From: Ralstonia sp. ASV6
Lineage (GTDB): Bacteria > Pseudomonadota > Gammaproteobacteria > Burkholderiales > Burkholderiaceae
DNA: 55,273 nt
Reading direction: 5' to 3'
NCBI RefSeq assembly: GCF_016429285.1
Contig: NZ_JAELUI010000016.1
Coordinates: 1 to 55,273 of the forward strand
In this document: positions 35,238-44,045 of the stretch, one piece after another
Position numbering within the stretch: the stretch's first letter is position 1
Layout of the letters: each line of letters starts with the position of its first letter
Notes under the pieces: generated by a model
Database searches by the model: none
Told to the model about the DNA's origin: nothing
What the model saw: the letters and a program-made list of their open reading frames with translations, nothing else
Translations under genes and position numbers: made by a program

Positions 35238-36386
35238 ATGGCCCTCATCTACTACCTCACCCACGTCCACCTCGGCTTCGGCACGGTCAACGAACTGAAA
35301 AGCGAATGCGCGCGCGTCGGCATCCGCCGGCCAATGATCGTGACCGACAAGGGCGTGGCCGCCGCCGGGCTGGCCCAGCGGGCCATCGATGCCACGGGCG
35401 GGCTGCCCATCACCGTGTTCGACGAAACGCCCTCCAACCCGACCGAGGCGATGGTGCTGAAGGCCACCGCGCAGTACAAGGACGCCGGCTGCGACGGGCT
35501 GATCGCCATTGGCGGTGGTTCGTCGATCGACCTGGCCAAGGGCATCGCCATTGCGGCGACGCACCCCGAGCCACTGACCACCTACGCCACCATCGAGGGC
35601 GGCAGCGCAAAGATCACGGAAGCGGCGGCACCGCTGATCGCCATTCCCACCACAGCCGGCACCGGCAGCGAGGTGGCGCGCGGTGCCATCATCATCCTGG
35701 AAGACGGTCGCAAGCTTGGATTCCACTCGTGGCACCTGCTGCCTAAATCGGCGATCTGCGATGCGGAATTGACGCTCGGCCTGCCGCCCGCGCTCACGGC
35801 CGCCACCGGCATGGATGCCATCGCGCATTGCATTGAGACCTTCCTCGCCCCGGCCTTCAATCCGCCCGCCGATGGCATCGCGCTGGATGGACTGGAGCGC
35901 GCCTGGGCCAATATCGAACGCGCCACGCGTGATGGTGCCGACCGAGATGCACGGCTCAATATGATGAGCGCCTCGATGCAGGGTGCGATGGCGTTCCAGA
36001 AGGGGCTGGGGTGCGTGCATTCGCTGTCGCACCCGCTGGGCGGTGTGAAAGTGAACGGCAAGACCGGGTTGCACCACGGCACGCTCAATGCGGTGGTGCT
36101 GCCTGCCGTGCTGCGCTTTAACGAAACAGCGGAAACCGTGGTGCGGGACAACCGCTACGCGCGCATGCGCCGCGTGATGAACCTGCCCGCGGGCGCTGAT
36201 CTGGCCCAAGCCGTACACGATCTAACGGCGCGTTTGGGACTGCCGACCAGCCTGCGCCAGATGGGTGTGCCGGAAGACGCGCTGGAGCACGTGGTGGAAG
36301 GCGCACTGCTCGACCACTGCCACAAGACCAACCCGCGCATCGCCACGGCAGATGACTACCGCCGCATGCTTGCGGAGTCGATGTAA
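35238..36386 (+). CDS. Iron-containing alcohol dehydrogenase
   Basis: A 382-residue group III (Fe-type) dehydrogenase. The NAD-binding GGGSSIDLAKG is at 92-102. Metal ligands are Asp193 and His197 in GMDAIAHCIE, His261 in GCVHSLSHPLGG and His280 in the LHHG motif. It interconverts an alcohol and an aldehyde or ketone. A four- to five-residue insertion before the last His (VKVNGKTGLHHG) differs from FucO-type enzymes and suits the maleylacetate-reductase/4-hydroxybutyrate-type subgroups. It is divergent from the esterase under a shared palindrome. Confidence 0.92.
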   Translation: MALIYYLTHVHLGFGTVNELKSECARVGIRRPMIVTDKGVAAAGLAQRAIDATGGLPITVFDETPSNPTEAMVLKATAQYKDAGCDGLIAIGGGSSIDLAKGIAIAATHPEPLTTYATIEGGSAKITEAAAPLIAIPTTAGTGSEVARGAIIILEDGRKLGFHSWHLLPKSAICDAELTLGLPPALTAATGMDAIAHCIETFLAPAFNPPADGIALDGLERAWANIERATRDGADRDARLNMMSASMQGAMAFQKGLGCVHSLSHPLGGVKVNGKTGLHHGTLNAVVLPAVLRFNETAETVVRDNRYARMRRVMNLPAGADLAQAVHDLTARLGLPTSLRQMGVPEDALEHVVEGALLDHCHKTNPRIATADDYRRMLAESM

Positions 36387-36395
36387 GCCGGCGCG

Positions 36396-37313
36396 TTACG
36401 AAACGAACGGCCGGATCAGCGCGGTGATGCGCTCCGGCTGTTCGTGCACCACCCAATGCGTGCCGTTGGGAATGCGCTCAAGGCGCAGATCGGGAATGAA
36501 GCGCTCCAGCCCGTTGAGCAGGCCTTTCGGCAGCGCCATATCCATCTCGCCCCAGATCACCAGCGTGGGCACCTTCACGACAAACGCGTCGGGCGGCATC
36601 TGGTCGATGCGCAACGGTGCGGTGCCCTCGGTGGGCGGATGCAATGGTGAAGCACGGTAATAGTTCACGCCCCCAGTTAGCCCGTGCGAGCCGCCCTCGC
36701 CCGGCTGGCTCCATGCAGCGTGATAGCGTGCCCGCACCTCCGGCGTGAACCACTCGGCCACCGGCTGGCCCATGCCGTGGAAGAAACCTTCCAGCTTCTC
36801 GAATTCGTTGGCGGCCAGCGCCTCTTCCGAGCCCGGCTTGCGCAGCCAGTTCATGTACGCCGACGAAGCCTGCTGCGTCGGATCGCTCAGCAACGCATTC
36901 GCAAACACCCACGGGTGCGGCGAATTGACGATCACCAGCCGCTCCACCAACTCCGGATGCTGGATTGCCAGGTTCCAGCAGATCGCCCCGCCCCAATCGT
37001 GGGCAACCACGATGGCGCGCTCATACCCCAGCGCCGTAATGAGCTGCGCCAGATCCTGCACCAGGAACTTCGGACGATACGCATCCACCGCCGCTGGCTT
37101 GCTCGACAGGTTGTAGCCGCGCATATCGGGCGCCACAGCAAAGTGCGTATCACCGAATGCCGCAAGCTGTGACTCCCACTCGTACCAGAACTCCGGAAAG
37201 CCATGCACGAACAGCATCAGCGGCGCACCGCGCTTGCCGGCGCTGGCGTAATGCAGCCGCATGCCGTTGGGCAGATCGGCGAACTGCGATTCAGTGATGG
37301 CGGCGGTCGTCAT
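36396..37313 (-). CDS. Alpha/beta hydrolase, epoxide-hydrolase-like
   Basis: A 305-residue cytosolic hydrolase. Oxyanion motif HGFPEFWYEW (37-46) and nucleophile Asp106 in VVAHDWGGAIC, characteristic of soluble epoxide hydrolases and haloalkane/haloacetate dehalogenases, whose nucleophile is Asp rather than Ser. The catalytic His is in the C-terminal NGTHWVVHEQPE segment. The frame stays open upstream to 37505 inside the SDR gene; the ATG at 37313 begins the family region. It is the last gene of the long lipid-related operon, 28 bp after an SDR gene. Confidence 0.88.
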   Translation of the reverse strand: MTTAAITESQFADLPNGMRLHYASAGKRGAPLMLFVHGFPEFWYEWESQLAAFGDTHFAVAPDMRGYNLSSKPAAVDAYRPKFLVQDLAQLITALGYERAIVVAHDWGGAICWNLAIQHPELVERLVIVNSPHPWVFANALLSDPTQQASSAYMNWLRKPGSEEALAANEFEKLEGFFHGMGQPVAEWFTPEVRARYHAAWSQPGEGGSHGLTGGVNYYRASPLHPPTEGTAPLRIDQMPPDAFVVKVPTLVIWGEMDMALPKGLLNGLERFIPDLRLERIPNGTHWVVHEQPERITALIRPFVS

Positions 37314-37341
37314 GGCGGCTCCGGAGTCTTGGGTGTCGGCG

Positions 37342-38244
37342 TTAGTCGCGCAGTGCTTCCACCAGACGTGCACGCACATCCGGCTTACCTTCGAACGGAT
37401 CGGACGGATTGCGCTGCGAGATGATGTCTTCAAAGCGATGCTGCACCGGTGCCAGCGCGTGCGGGTGCGAATAGATGTAGAAGCTCGCGTCGCGGATCGC
37501 ATCAAACGTCATCTGGCCGACCTGCTCCGCCGTCACCTTGCCAGAGCTGACGGCCTTGTCCGACATGGCTTGCGACACAAGCTGTGATTTCGTGGGCGGC
37601 GCCGTATTGGCAAGGTCCTGCGGGCGATTGCGGTGTGACTTAGTAATGCCCGTCGGCACAAAGTACGGGCACAGCACCGAGCAATGGATCTGCTCGGTCA
37701 CCAGGCTCAAGTCCTGATACAGCGATTCGGACAACGCCACCACCGCATGCTTGGACACGTTGTAGATACCCATGGCCGGCGCATTCAACAGCCCCGCCAT
37801 CGATGCCGTATTGACGATATGGCCTTCGTACGACGGGTCCTTCTTGGCGGCTTCCAGCATCAGCGGCGTGAAGATGCGCACGCCGTGGATCACGCCGTGC
37901 AGGTTCACGCCCAGCACCCAGTCCCAATCGCGCTCGGTGTTCTCCCAGATCAGCCCGCCGGCGCCCACGCCTGCGTTGTTGAACAGCAGGTTGACCTTGC
38001 CGAACGTCTTGATGGCAGCATCGGCCAACGCCTGTACGTCTTCCACCTTCGACACGTCAACGCGCAGGCCGATGACTTCCACGCCCTGCGCTGCAAACTC
38101 AGCCACAGCCGCATCCAGCGCGTCCTGCTGGATATCGGCCAGCACCAGCTTCATGCCCAACCCGGCCGCGTTCTTGGCGAACTCCTTGCCGAAACCCGAC
38201 GCACCGCCCGTGATGACGGCCACGCCGCCTGCGAATTGCTTCAT
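37342..38244 (-). CDS. Short-chain dehydrogenase/reductase (SDR)
   Basis: A 300-residue classical SDR. NAD(P) motif TGGASGFG near residues 11-18, the NNAG motif in LLFNNAGVGAGG, and the catalytic Ser (NTASMAGL), Tyr and Lys in YNVSKHAV. It would oxidise or reduce an alcohol/ketone. The C-terminal tail is longer than in minimal SDRs (about 50 extra residues). The start at 38244 is the first codon of the cofactor domain. It sits 65 bp downstream of a GST gene and 28 bp upstream of the epoxide-hydrolase-like gene. Confidence 0.93.
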   Translation of the reverse strand: MKQFAGGVAVITGGASGFGKEFAKNAAGLGMKLVLADIQQDALDAAVAEFAAQGVEVIGLRVDVSKVEDVQALADAAIKTFGKVNLLFNNAGVGAGGLIWENTERDWDWVLGVNLHGVIHGVRIFTPLMLEAAKKDPSYEGHIVNTASMAGLLNAPAMGIYNVSKHAVVALSESLYQDLSLVTEQIHCSVLCPYFVPTGITKSHRNRPQDLANTAPPTKSQLVSQAMSDKAVSSGKVTAEQVGQMTFDAIRDASFYIYSHPHALAPVQHRFEDIISQRNPSDPFEGKPDVRARLVEALRD

Positions 38245-38309
38245 ACGTGTCTCTCTCGTGTTGTTGTCATGAAAGGGGATCAAAGCGGCAAAACCCGCCT
38301 GTCCAACGC

Positions 38310-39266
38310 CTAGCCCGCCGCTTCGACCTTGCGCACGGCGTAACCCACGCGCGGGAAATGCACCACCACCTGGCCGACGCGTGCGTCTTCGCGCAGCAGG
38401 CCCACCGTGTCGCGGGTGGAGACGATCAACTCGCCTTCGATCGGGTCGACGCCGTAGTCGACTGCGGCCACCGTCACGCGCGTACCCTTGGGCAGGCCGT
38501 AGCGATCGTCGAATGGCGCATTCGGCTCGGTCAGCGCGTGCGGTGTGGCGGCGCGGGCAACGTCCAGCGCTTCAGCCGGCGTCATCGGCTGGGCCTGCGA
38601 ATGCCCAAACGCGGCAACGCGATGCATCCACGCCACAACCTCCGGATGCGCGTCCAGAATGCCCGCCACGCCCGTCGCACGGCGGATGAACCACAGGCAG
38701 TGGTAGACAGAGAAATCAGCCACGCTCGGCTGCTCACCGAACAGGAAGATGTGCTCACCGGTGGCGAGTTGCCGCTCCAGTTGCGCGAGGAAGACATGCA
38801 GCGTGGATGTCGCTTCCTGCGGCGGTGTGCGCAGGCCGGTACCGCCTGCGCGCATGGCCTTGCGGTCTTCCACGAACGCTTTGACGAACGCCTCTGGCAT
38901 GCTGCCGAACAGACTCTGAAAACCGGCAGGCTGCATGACAAAGGTCGCCGCTGCCCAGAACAGCGTCGTATCCGCCCATTGCGCCATGGCAAACACGGCA
39001 GCGGCATGATCGGCCGGATACAGCGTCGGCACCGGATGGATCGACTCCAGCACCTGCGCAATCAGCGCGGTATCACAGTAGATATCTGCGCCGATCTGCA
39101 GGAACGGCGTGCGCCGGTAACCGCCGGTAAGTGGCATCACATCCGGCTTGGGCAGCACCACGGGCACCGTGACGGATTTCCACGGCTGGTCTTTGTAGCC
39201 GAGGATCAAACGTACTTTCTCTGAAAACGGTGAGGTGGCGTAGTGGTGCAGGATCAAGTCCGTCAT
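38310..39266 (-). CDS. Glutathione S-transferase family protein with extra C-terminal region
   Basis: A 318-residue protein, long for a GST (usually about 210-230). The N-terminal thioredoxin fold is clear (LILHHYATSPFSEKVRLILGYKDQPW, RRTPFLQIGADIYCDTALIAQVLE), and a helical domain follows (FLFGEQPSVADFSVYHCLWF). The last 80 or so residues (YGLPKGTRVTVAAVDYGVDPI, ELIVSTRDTVGLLRED) look beta-rich and are not part of a standard GST. The reaction is unknown. Its ATG is 25 bp after the class II aldolase gene. Confidence 0.88.
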   Translation of the reverse strand: MTDLILHHYATSPFSEKVRLILGYKDQPWKSVTVPVVLPKPDVMPLTGGYRRTPFLQIGADIYCDTALIAQVLESIHPVPTLYPADHAAAVFAMAQWADTTLFWAAATFVMQPAGFQSLFGSMPEAFVKAFVEDRKAMRAGGTGLRTPPQEATSTLHVFLAQLERQLATGEHIFLFGEQPSVADFSVYHCLWFIRRATGVAGILDAHPEVVAWMHRVAAFGHSQAQPMTPAEALDVARAATPHALTEPNAPFDDRYGLPKGTRVTVAAVDYGVDPIEGELIVSTRDTVGLLREDARVGQVVVHFPRVGYAVRKVEAAG

Positions 39267-39291
39267 GGATGCTCCAGGTGTTTAGAACCGA

Positions 39292-40140
39292 TCAATCGAG
39301 CAGATCGGGTTGTTCCTTGACGATGCGGGCGTATAGCGGCTGGAACTGGAACCACCCTGCCTGCGCCGAGCCGACGATGGAATACGCCTGTCGCGCGGCG
39401 GCATCGGAAATCGTGCGCGGTGCCTCGCCGGTGCGCGCGGCTGCGGCCTCGGCCAGCAACTGCACCTGGCAGGAACGCTCCATGGTGATGAACCACCAGG
39501 CAGCCTCGTCGACCGTCTTACCGACGGTCAGCAGGCCGTGGTTCTGCAGGATGGCGGCCTTGTTGTCGCCGAGTGCCTCGGCAATGCGTTGGCCTTCGTC
39601 CAGTTCGACCACCACACCACCGAAATCGTCGTACACGGCATGATCGCCATAGAAGGCGCACACGTCTTGCGTGAGCGGATCGAGCTTGCGTCCGAGCGTC
39701 GACCATGCGCGCCCGTACGTGCTATGCGAGTGCGCTGCGGCTACGGCATCAGGCCGTGCTCCATGCACGCGCGAGTGAATCGCGAAAGCCGCTGCGTTGA
39801 CCGGGTAGTCGCCCTCGACCACGTTGCCGTGGTGATCGCAGCGGATCAGGTTCGACACCGTCACCTGGCTGAAATGCACGCCGAACGGATTCACCCAGAA
39901 GCTGTCCTGGTGCTCCGGGTCGCGTGCGGTGATGTGCCCGGCCACGCCTTCGTCGAAACCAAATTTGGAGAACAGGCGAAACGCCGCAGCCAGACGCTGC
40001 TTGCGATGCAAACGCTCTTCGGCCACGGTGGCGAACTGCGGCGGCCGCGGCAGGTTGCGGTAACGGGCAGCGGCCTCGGGGCTAAGGTTGCTGGCCATGT
40101 CTTCGGGCCGCTTGGCGTGTGCGGTGTCGGGTGCGTTCAT
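39292..40140 (-). CDS. Class II aldolase/adducin family protein
   Basis: A 282-residue zinc-dependent protein of the aldolase II/adducin fold. The metal-binding histidines appear in AAAHSHSTYGRAW (about 142-154) and in AAILQNHGLLTVGKTVDEA (about 193-211); the family start RKQRLAAAFRLFSKFGFDEGVAGHITAR is present. Members include fuculose-phosphate aldolase, but many, as here, lack clear sugar-phosphate binding residues, so the reaction is uncertain. The start at 40140 has GGAGA upstream; the frame continues to 40209 without support. A perfect 11-bp hairpin lies 59 bp upstream of the start. Confidence 0.88.
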   Translation of the reverse strand: MNAPDTAHAKRPEDMASNLSPEAAARYRNLPRPPQFATVAEERLHRKQRLAAAFRLFSKFGFDEGVAGHITARDPEHQDSFWVNPFGVHFSQVTVSNLIRCDHHGNVVEGDYPVNAAAFAIHSRVHGARPDAVAAAHSHSTYGRAWSTLGRKLDPLTQDVCAFYGDHAVYDDFGGVVVELDEGQRIAEALGDNKAAILQNHGLLTVGKTVDEAAWWFITMERSCQVQLLAEAAAARTGEAPRTISDAAARQAYSIVGSAQAGWFQFQPLYARIVKEQPDLLD

Positions 40141-40198
40141 GGTGTCTCCTTCACGCAGTCGTTGTAGGTGGAGCCATTCTGTTGTGGCCCTCACCCAG

Positions 40199-40224
40199 CG
40201 GACTGTCAAACGATTGACAGTCCG
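40199..40224. repeat. Perfect 11-bp inverted repeat upstream of the class II aldolase gene
   Basis: CGGACTGTCAA and TTGACAGTCCG flank the loop ACGA. It lies in the 102-bp gap between the CurA-like gene and the aldolase gene and has no T-run. It could be an attenuating hairpin, a processing site or an operator; the symmetry around TGTCAAN4TTGACA is typical of an operator. Confidence 0.6.
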
Positions 40225-40242
40225 CGCATTGACGTCAAAACA

Positions 40243-41253
40243 TCAGACCAGCTTCACCAGTTGCTTGCCGAAGTTCTTACCCTTGAGCAGGCCCATGAAG
40301 GCTTCCGGCGCACTTGCCAGCCCTTGCGACACGCTCTCGCGAAACTTCAGCTTGCCCTGCGCCACGAAGCCGCCCAGCTCGCGCAGTGCTTCCGGCCACA
40401 CGTCCATATGCTCGGAGACGATAAAGCCCTCGATGGTCAGGCGCGACACCAGGATCAGTTGCGGGTTCTGCAGCGGCAGCGGCTGGCCGTCGTAGCCGGC
40501 GATCATGCCGCACATGGCGATGCGGCCGAAGGCGTTCATGCGCAGCAGCACGGCATCCAGAATGGCGCCACCAACGTTCTCGAAATACGAGTCGATGCCG
40601 TCAGGCGTAGCGGCCTTGAGCATCTGGTAGAGCTCCTTCGGGTCCTTGGCGGCCTTGTAGTCGATGCAGGCATCAAAGCCCAACTCGTTGACCACGTAGT
40701 CACACTTGTCCTTGCCGCCGGCAAAGCCCACGGCACGGCAGCCCTTGAGCTTGGCGAGCTGGCCGACCACGCTGCCCACCGCGCCCGAAGCGGCGCTCAC
40801 CACCACGGTCTGGCCCGGCTTCGGGAGCATGATCTTGTTCAGGCCGTACCACGCGGTCACGCCAGGCATGCCCACCGAGCCCAGGTACGCCGACAGCGGA
40901 ATGTGGCGCGTATCCACCTTCTGGATGCCGCGCCCATCCGACACGCCCACTTCCTGCCAGCCGAACATGCCAACCACGTTGTCACCCACGGCAAACGACG
41001 GGTTCTTGGACGCTTCCACCACGCCCACCGTGCCGCCGATCATCACTTCATCCAGCGGCTGCGGTTGCGCATAAGACTTGCTGTCGTTCATGCGACCGCG
41101 CATGTACGGATCGAGCGACAGGAAATGGTTGCGCACCAACACTTGGCCGTCCTGCAGTTCGGGAATATCAGCCGTCTCCAGGCGGAAGTTGTCCAGCGTC
41201 ACTGCACCCTGCGGACGGGACGCCAGAACGATGCGCTGATAAGTCTTCGACAT
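40243..41253 (-). CDS. NADP-dependent oxidoreductase, CurA / leukotriene B4 dehydrogenase family (MDR)
   Basis: A 336-residue zinc-free medium-chain dehydrogenase. It begins KTYQRIVLASRPQG, has the LSLDPYMRGRM motif (about 50-60), GMPGVTAWYGL (about 123-133), the cofactor motif in SAASGAVGSVVGQLAKLKG and the VGG-rich YFENVGGAILDAVL. Family members reduce the double bond of alpha,beta-unsaturated ketones or aldehydes (curcumin, alkenals) with NADPH. The codons between 41262 and 41253 give an alternative start; the ATG at 41253 opens the family alignment. It is 28 bp downstream of the serine-hydrolase lipoprotein gene. Confidence 0.93.
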   Translation of the reverse strand: MSKTYQRIVLASRPQGAVTLDNFRLETADIPELQDGQVLVRNHFLSLDPYMRGRMNDSKSYAQPQPLDEVMIGGTVGVVEASKNPSFAVGDNVVGMFGWQEVGVSDGRGIQKVDTRHIPLSAYLGSVGMPGVTAWYGLNKIMLPKPGQTVVVSAASGAVGSVVGQLAKLKGCRAVGFAGGKDKCDYVVNELGFDACIDYKAAKDPKELYQMLKAATPDGIDSYFENVGGAILDAVLLRMNAFGRIAMCGMIAGYDGQPLPLQNPQLILVSRLTIEGFIVSEHMDVWPEALRELGGFVAQGKLKFRESVSQGLASAPEAFMGLLKGKNFGKQLVKLV

Positions 41254-41281
41254 AAAAAACACTCCTAGGTATGCAAATGGA

Positions 41282-42685
41282 TCACTTCTGGTGCATCAGG
41301 AAATCCGCCAGCGCGCCAAAGGCTGGCAGCGTGATCGGATCATTGGCGCCATTGGCGGCGATGGGGTGCGAGGCATAGCGCACGATCGTCATCTGCGCCA
41401 CCGGATCAATATAGATGGCTTGACCATGGATGCCACGCGCCTCGAAAGCGTGGTGGGCATTGTTCGAGATCCACCACATATCGCGGTACGACCAGCCCGG
41501 CAGTGTGGCGTAGCCGGCCTTGGCAAACTTGGCAGGGTCACCACCGCGGCGGATGTCGTCGATCACGCTCTTGGGCAGAATCTGGCGGCCATTGAAGCGG
41601 CCGTCGTTGCGGATCATCTCGCCAAAGCGGGCCAGATCACGCAGCGTGGTGTTCAGGCCACCGCCACCGGATTCGGTGCCGATACTATCCACCCCAAAGT
41701 ACGCATCGTTCTCTGCCCCCATCGGTTGCCAGATACGCTCGGACAGCAGCGCCGCCAATGATTTGTTGGACGCGCGACGGACGATCCAGGCCAGAACTTC
41801 TGCGTTGACGGTCTTGTACGAAAACGCCGCGTCATGCTCGCCTTCCTTCTTCAGCGTGACGAGATAATCGTAGAAGTTGTCCGGTCCTTTGTAGCCGGCC
41901 GGGCGCGGCAGCATGCCGCCAGCACGGGCGTAGGCCCAGACATCGGCGTTCGGGTCGGCGTAGTTTTCGGAATAGTGCACGCCGATAGTCATGTCCATGA
42001 CCTGGCGCACGGTGGCATCGCCATAGGCACTGTTCTTCAACTCCGGCACGTATTGCGTGACGGGCGCGGCCGGATCGAGCTTGCCGTCGGCCACCAGCAT
42101 GGCGGCCAGCGTGCCCACAAACGATTTCGTAACCGACATGGCAATGTGCTGGGTGTGTGCATCGAGCGCGCCAAAGTAACGCTCATACACCACCTTGCCC
42201 TTGTGCATGACGAGGATGCCATCGGTATACGTCAGCTTCAGAGCCTCGGCGAAGGTGCGGCGCACACCCTCGGGATCGGTGAAGAGCACGCCGCTGATAT
42301 CACGTTCAGCGCGCGGCAGCTTGCTCACCGGGCCGTCACCGTGCCAGACCGCGCGCGTGGGCACGAACTCACGCACGTGGCTGAAACCGTAACGCGTACG
42401 CGGGAACATGTTGCCCGCCAGATCAAAGCGGATGATGCGATCGGGCGGCGGCGGGAAGCCCTGCATCCAGCCCATCTTGTTCGGGTCGGATTCGTCCGCA
42501 TTGAGCGGCTTCTGCATGGGGGGCTTCGGTGCGGACGGCGCCTGTACGGTCGTTTGGGCGTCAGCAGCCGGCGCTGCGGCCGGCGCAGAATTCGAGGCGC
42601 ATCCTTCCAGGGTCATGATCAATCCGGTGCAGCAAAGCAGAGTAATGGCAAGGGCAGACGCCGTCCGCCGTGCGGGTTGTTGCAT
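41282..42685 (-). CDS. Serine hydrolase lipoprotein, class C beta-lactamase fold
   Basis: A 467-residue exported protein. The lipoprotein signal ends at LEGC with the lipidated Cys29, so it is probably anchored in the envelope. An Ala/Pro-rich linker follows (SNSAPAAAPAADAQTT). The beta-lactamase fold carries SVTKSFVG, the SxxK nucleophile/base pair; a Tyr of the YxN box probably falls in FSYKTVNAEVLAW. Such proteins hydrolyse esters, amides or D-peptides, not usually beta-lactams. The ATG at 42685 starts the signal peptide; the open frame to 42844 adds an Arg-rich region without family support. Confidence 0.9.
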   Translation of the reverse strand: MQQPARRTASALAITLLCCTGLIMTLEGCASNSAPAAAPAADAQTTVQAPSAPKPPMQKPLNADESDPNKMGWMQGFPPPPDRIIRFDLAGNMFPRTRYGFSHVREFVPTRAVWHGDGPVSKLPRAERDISGVLFTDPEGVRRTFAEALKLTYTDGILVMHKGKVVYERYFGALDAHTQHIAMSVTKSFVGTLAAMLVADGKLDPAAPVTQYVPELKNSAYGDATVRQVMDMTIGVHYSENYADPNADVWAYARAGGMLPRPAGYKGPDNFYDYLVTLKKEGEHDAAFSYKTVNAEVLAWIVRRASNKSLAALLSERIWQPMGAENDAYFGVDSIGTESGGGGLNTTLRDLARFGEMIRNDGRFNGRQILPKSVIDDIRRGGDPAKFAKAGYATLPGWSYRDMWWISNNAHHAFEARGIHGQAIYIDPVAQMTIVRYASHPIAANGANDPITLPAFGALADFLMHQK

Positions 42686-42770
42686 GGTTGTCTCCGTGAT
42701 TGCTTTTCTTGTTGTCCAGGCCCCCGGGCCTGGGATGTGCAACTGGGTACTGCAACTGCAATCTTTGTGA

Positions 42771-43205
42771 TCAGCCGTCCGCGCCAGGCTCAGGCGTGCG
42801 CGGCGGCGGCATGCGCTTGACGAACTTGAACGTGCCCGAGCCACGCGCGACCAGCTTGCCAGTGTCGTCAGTCACCTCACCCTCGCAGAAGGCCATGGTG
42901 GTGGACTGATGCACGCAGCGCGCACTGGCCTTGAGCGTGCCGCGCCCGGGCTGCATGAACGCCGTCTTCATCTCGATCGTCACCACGCCGCGGCCATGCA
43001 CGTCAGCCGAGCGGCCGGCCATCGCCATGGCCACGTCCAGCATCGTCATGGTCACGCCGCCGTGGGCCATCTCCCAGCTGTTCATGTGGCGATCTTCCAG
43101 CGTCAGCTCGACGATGCCCTCGCCATCCGCCGCCTTCAGGCAGCGCATGTCGATGAGTTTCAGGAAGGGAATGTCGATCGGAAAACCGTTGTTGTCTGCG
43201 CTCAT
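42771..43205 (-). CDS. PaaI-type acyl-CoA thioesterase (hotdog fold)
   Basis: A 144-residue protein with the PaaI/thioesterase II signature: HMNSWEMAHGGVTMTMLDVAMAMAG (the conserved HGG with a helix that follows), then VVTIEMKTAFMQPGRG and GEVTDDTGKLVARGSGTFKF. It hydrolyses acyl-CoA or aryl-CoA. The frame extends to 43472 inside the neighbouring SDR gene; the natural start is the ATG at 43205. It lies 32 bp after the SDR and 85 bp before the lipoprotein gene. Confidence 0.9.
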   Translation of the reverse strand: MSADNNGFPIDIPFLKLIDMRCLKAADGEGIVELTLEDRHMNSWEMAHGGVTMTMLDVAMAMAGRSADVHGRGVVTIEMKTAFMQPGRGTLKASARCVHQSTTMAFCEGEVTDDTGKLVARGSGTFKFVKRMPPPRTPEPGADG

Positions 43206-43237
43206 GCTGCGTTCAAAAGAGTGGGAAGCAGCCGAAA

Positions 43238-44020
43238 TTAGACCACGCTCACGCCACCATCGACGGCGAGGATCTGCCCGGTGATGTGCTTCGAAGCATC
43301 CGATGCGAACAGCGCGGCCACGCCCTTGAGGTCTTCGTCGTCGCCAATGCGATGCAGCGGCGACTTCTCGGTCAGCTTGTCGACACCCAGCTTTTCCAGC
43401 GAGCCGCGCGTCATCTTCGAGGGGAAGAAGCCCGGGGCGATGGCGTTGACGGTGATGTTGTGCTCGCCCCATTCGCCGGCCAGCGCACGCGTGAAGTTGA
43501 CCACGGCGCCCTTGCTGGTGTTGTAGGCGATCGTATCGAGCGAGCCTGGCGGATTGCCCTTCAGGCCGGCAATCGATGCCACGTTGACGATCTTGCCGTA
43601 CTTGCGCGGGATCATCGATCGCTTACCGATCTGCTGCGTGAGCAGGAACAGGCCGCGAATGTTTAGGTTCATCACCTTGTCCCAGGCTTCGACGGGGTGA
43701 TCTTCCGCTGGCGAGCCCCACGTGGCGCCCGCATTGTTGACGAGAATGTCGATGTGCCCCAGCTTGGCCAGCGCCTCGTCTGCCAGGCGCTGGATGTCGG
43801 CTTCGACGGCACCGTCGGCGGCAATCCAATCCGCCTCGATACCGAGCGACTTCAGATGCGCCTGCGCCTCCTTCAGCTCATCGGCCTTGCGCGCCGACAG
43901 CACGATGCGTGCTCCCTGCTCGCCCAGTGCTTCGGCAATCTGCAGGCCAAGCCCACGCGAGCCGCCAGTGATCAGTGCCGTCTTGCCGGAAAGATCGAAC
44001 AGATGCTTGAGCGTACCCAT
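43238..44020 (-). CDS. Short-chain dehydrogenase/reductase (SDR)
   Basis: A 260-residue classical SDR. TGGSRGLGLQIAEAL (about 18-32) binds the cofactor, NNAG is in ILVNNAGATWG, and the active site is Ser (VASIAGL), Tyr and Lys (YNTSKGAVVNF). It may act as a 3-hydroxyacyl or 3-oxoacyl reductase given its place 25 bp after an acyl-CoA dehydrogenase; the exact substrate is unknown. It resembles gluconate 5-dehydrogenase/FabG-like SDRs in overall layout. Confidence 0.93.
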   Translation of the reverse strand: MGTLKHLFDLSGKTALITGGSRGLGLQIAEALGEQGARIVLSARKADELKEAQAHLKSLGIEADWIAADGAVEADIQRLADEALAKLGHIDILVNNAGATWGSPAEDHPVEAWDKVMNLNIRGLFLLTQQIGKRSMIPRKYGKIVNVASIAGLKGNPPGSLDTIAYNTSKGAVVNFTRALAGEWGEHNITVNAIAPGFFPSKMTRGSLEKLGVDKLTEKSPLHRIGDDEDLKGVAALFASDASKHITGQILAVDGGVSVV

Positions 44021-44045
44021 GGTGTCTCCTGTGTGGTTGTCTTAG

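Noticed and set aside
41282-42685. Beta-lactamase resistance gene
   Set aside because: The SxxK motif places it in the class C-like serine hydrolase fold, but the lipoprotein signal, long linker and catabolic context fit an esterase/peptidase rather than an antibiotic resistance enzyme.
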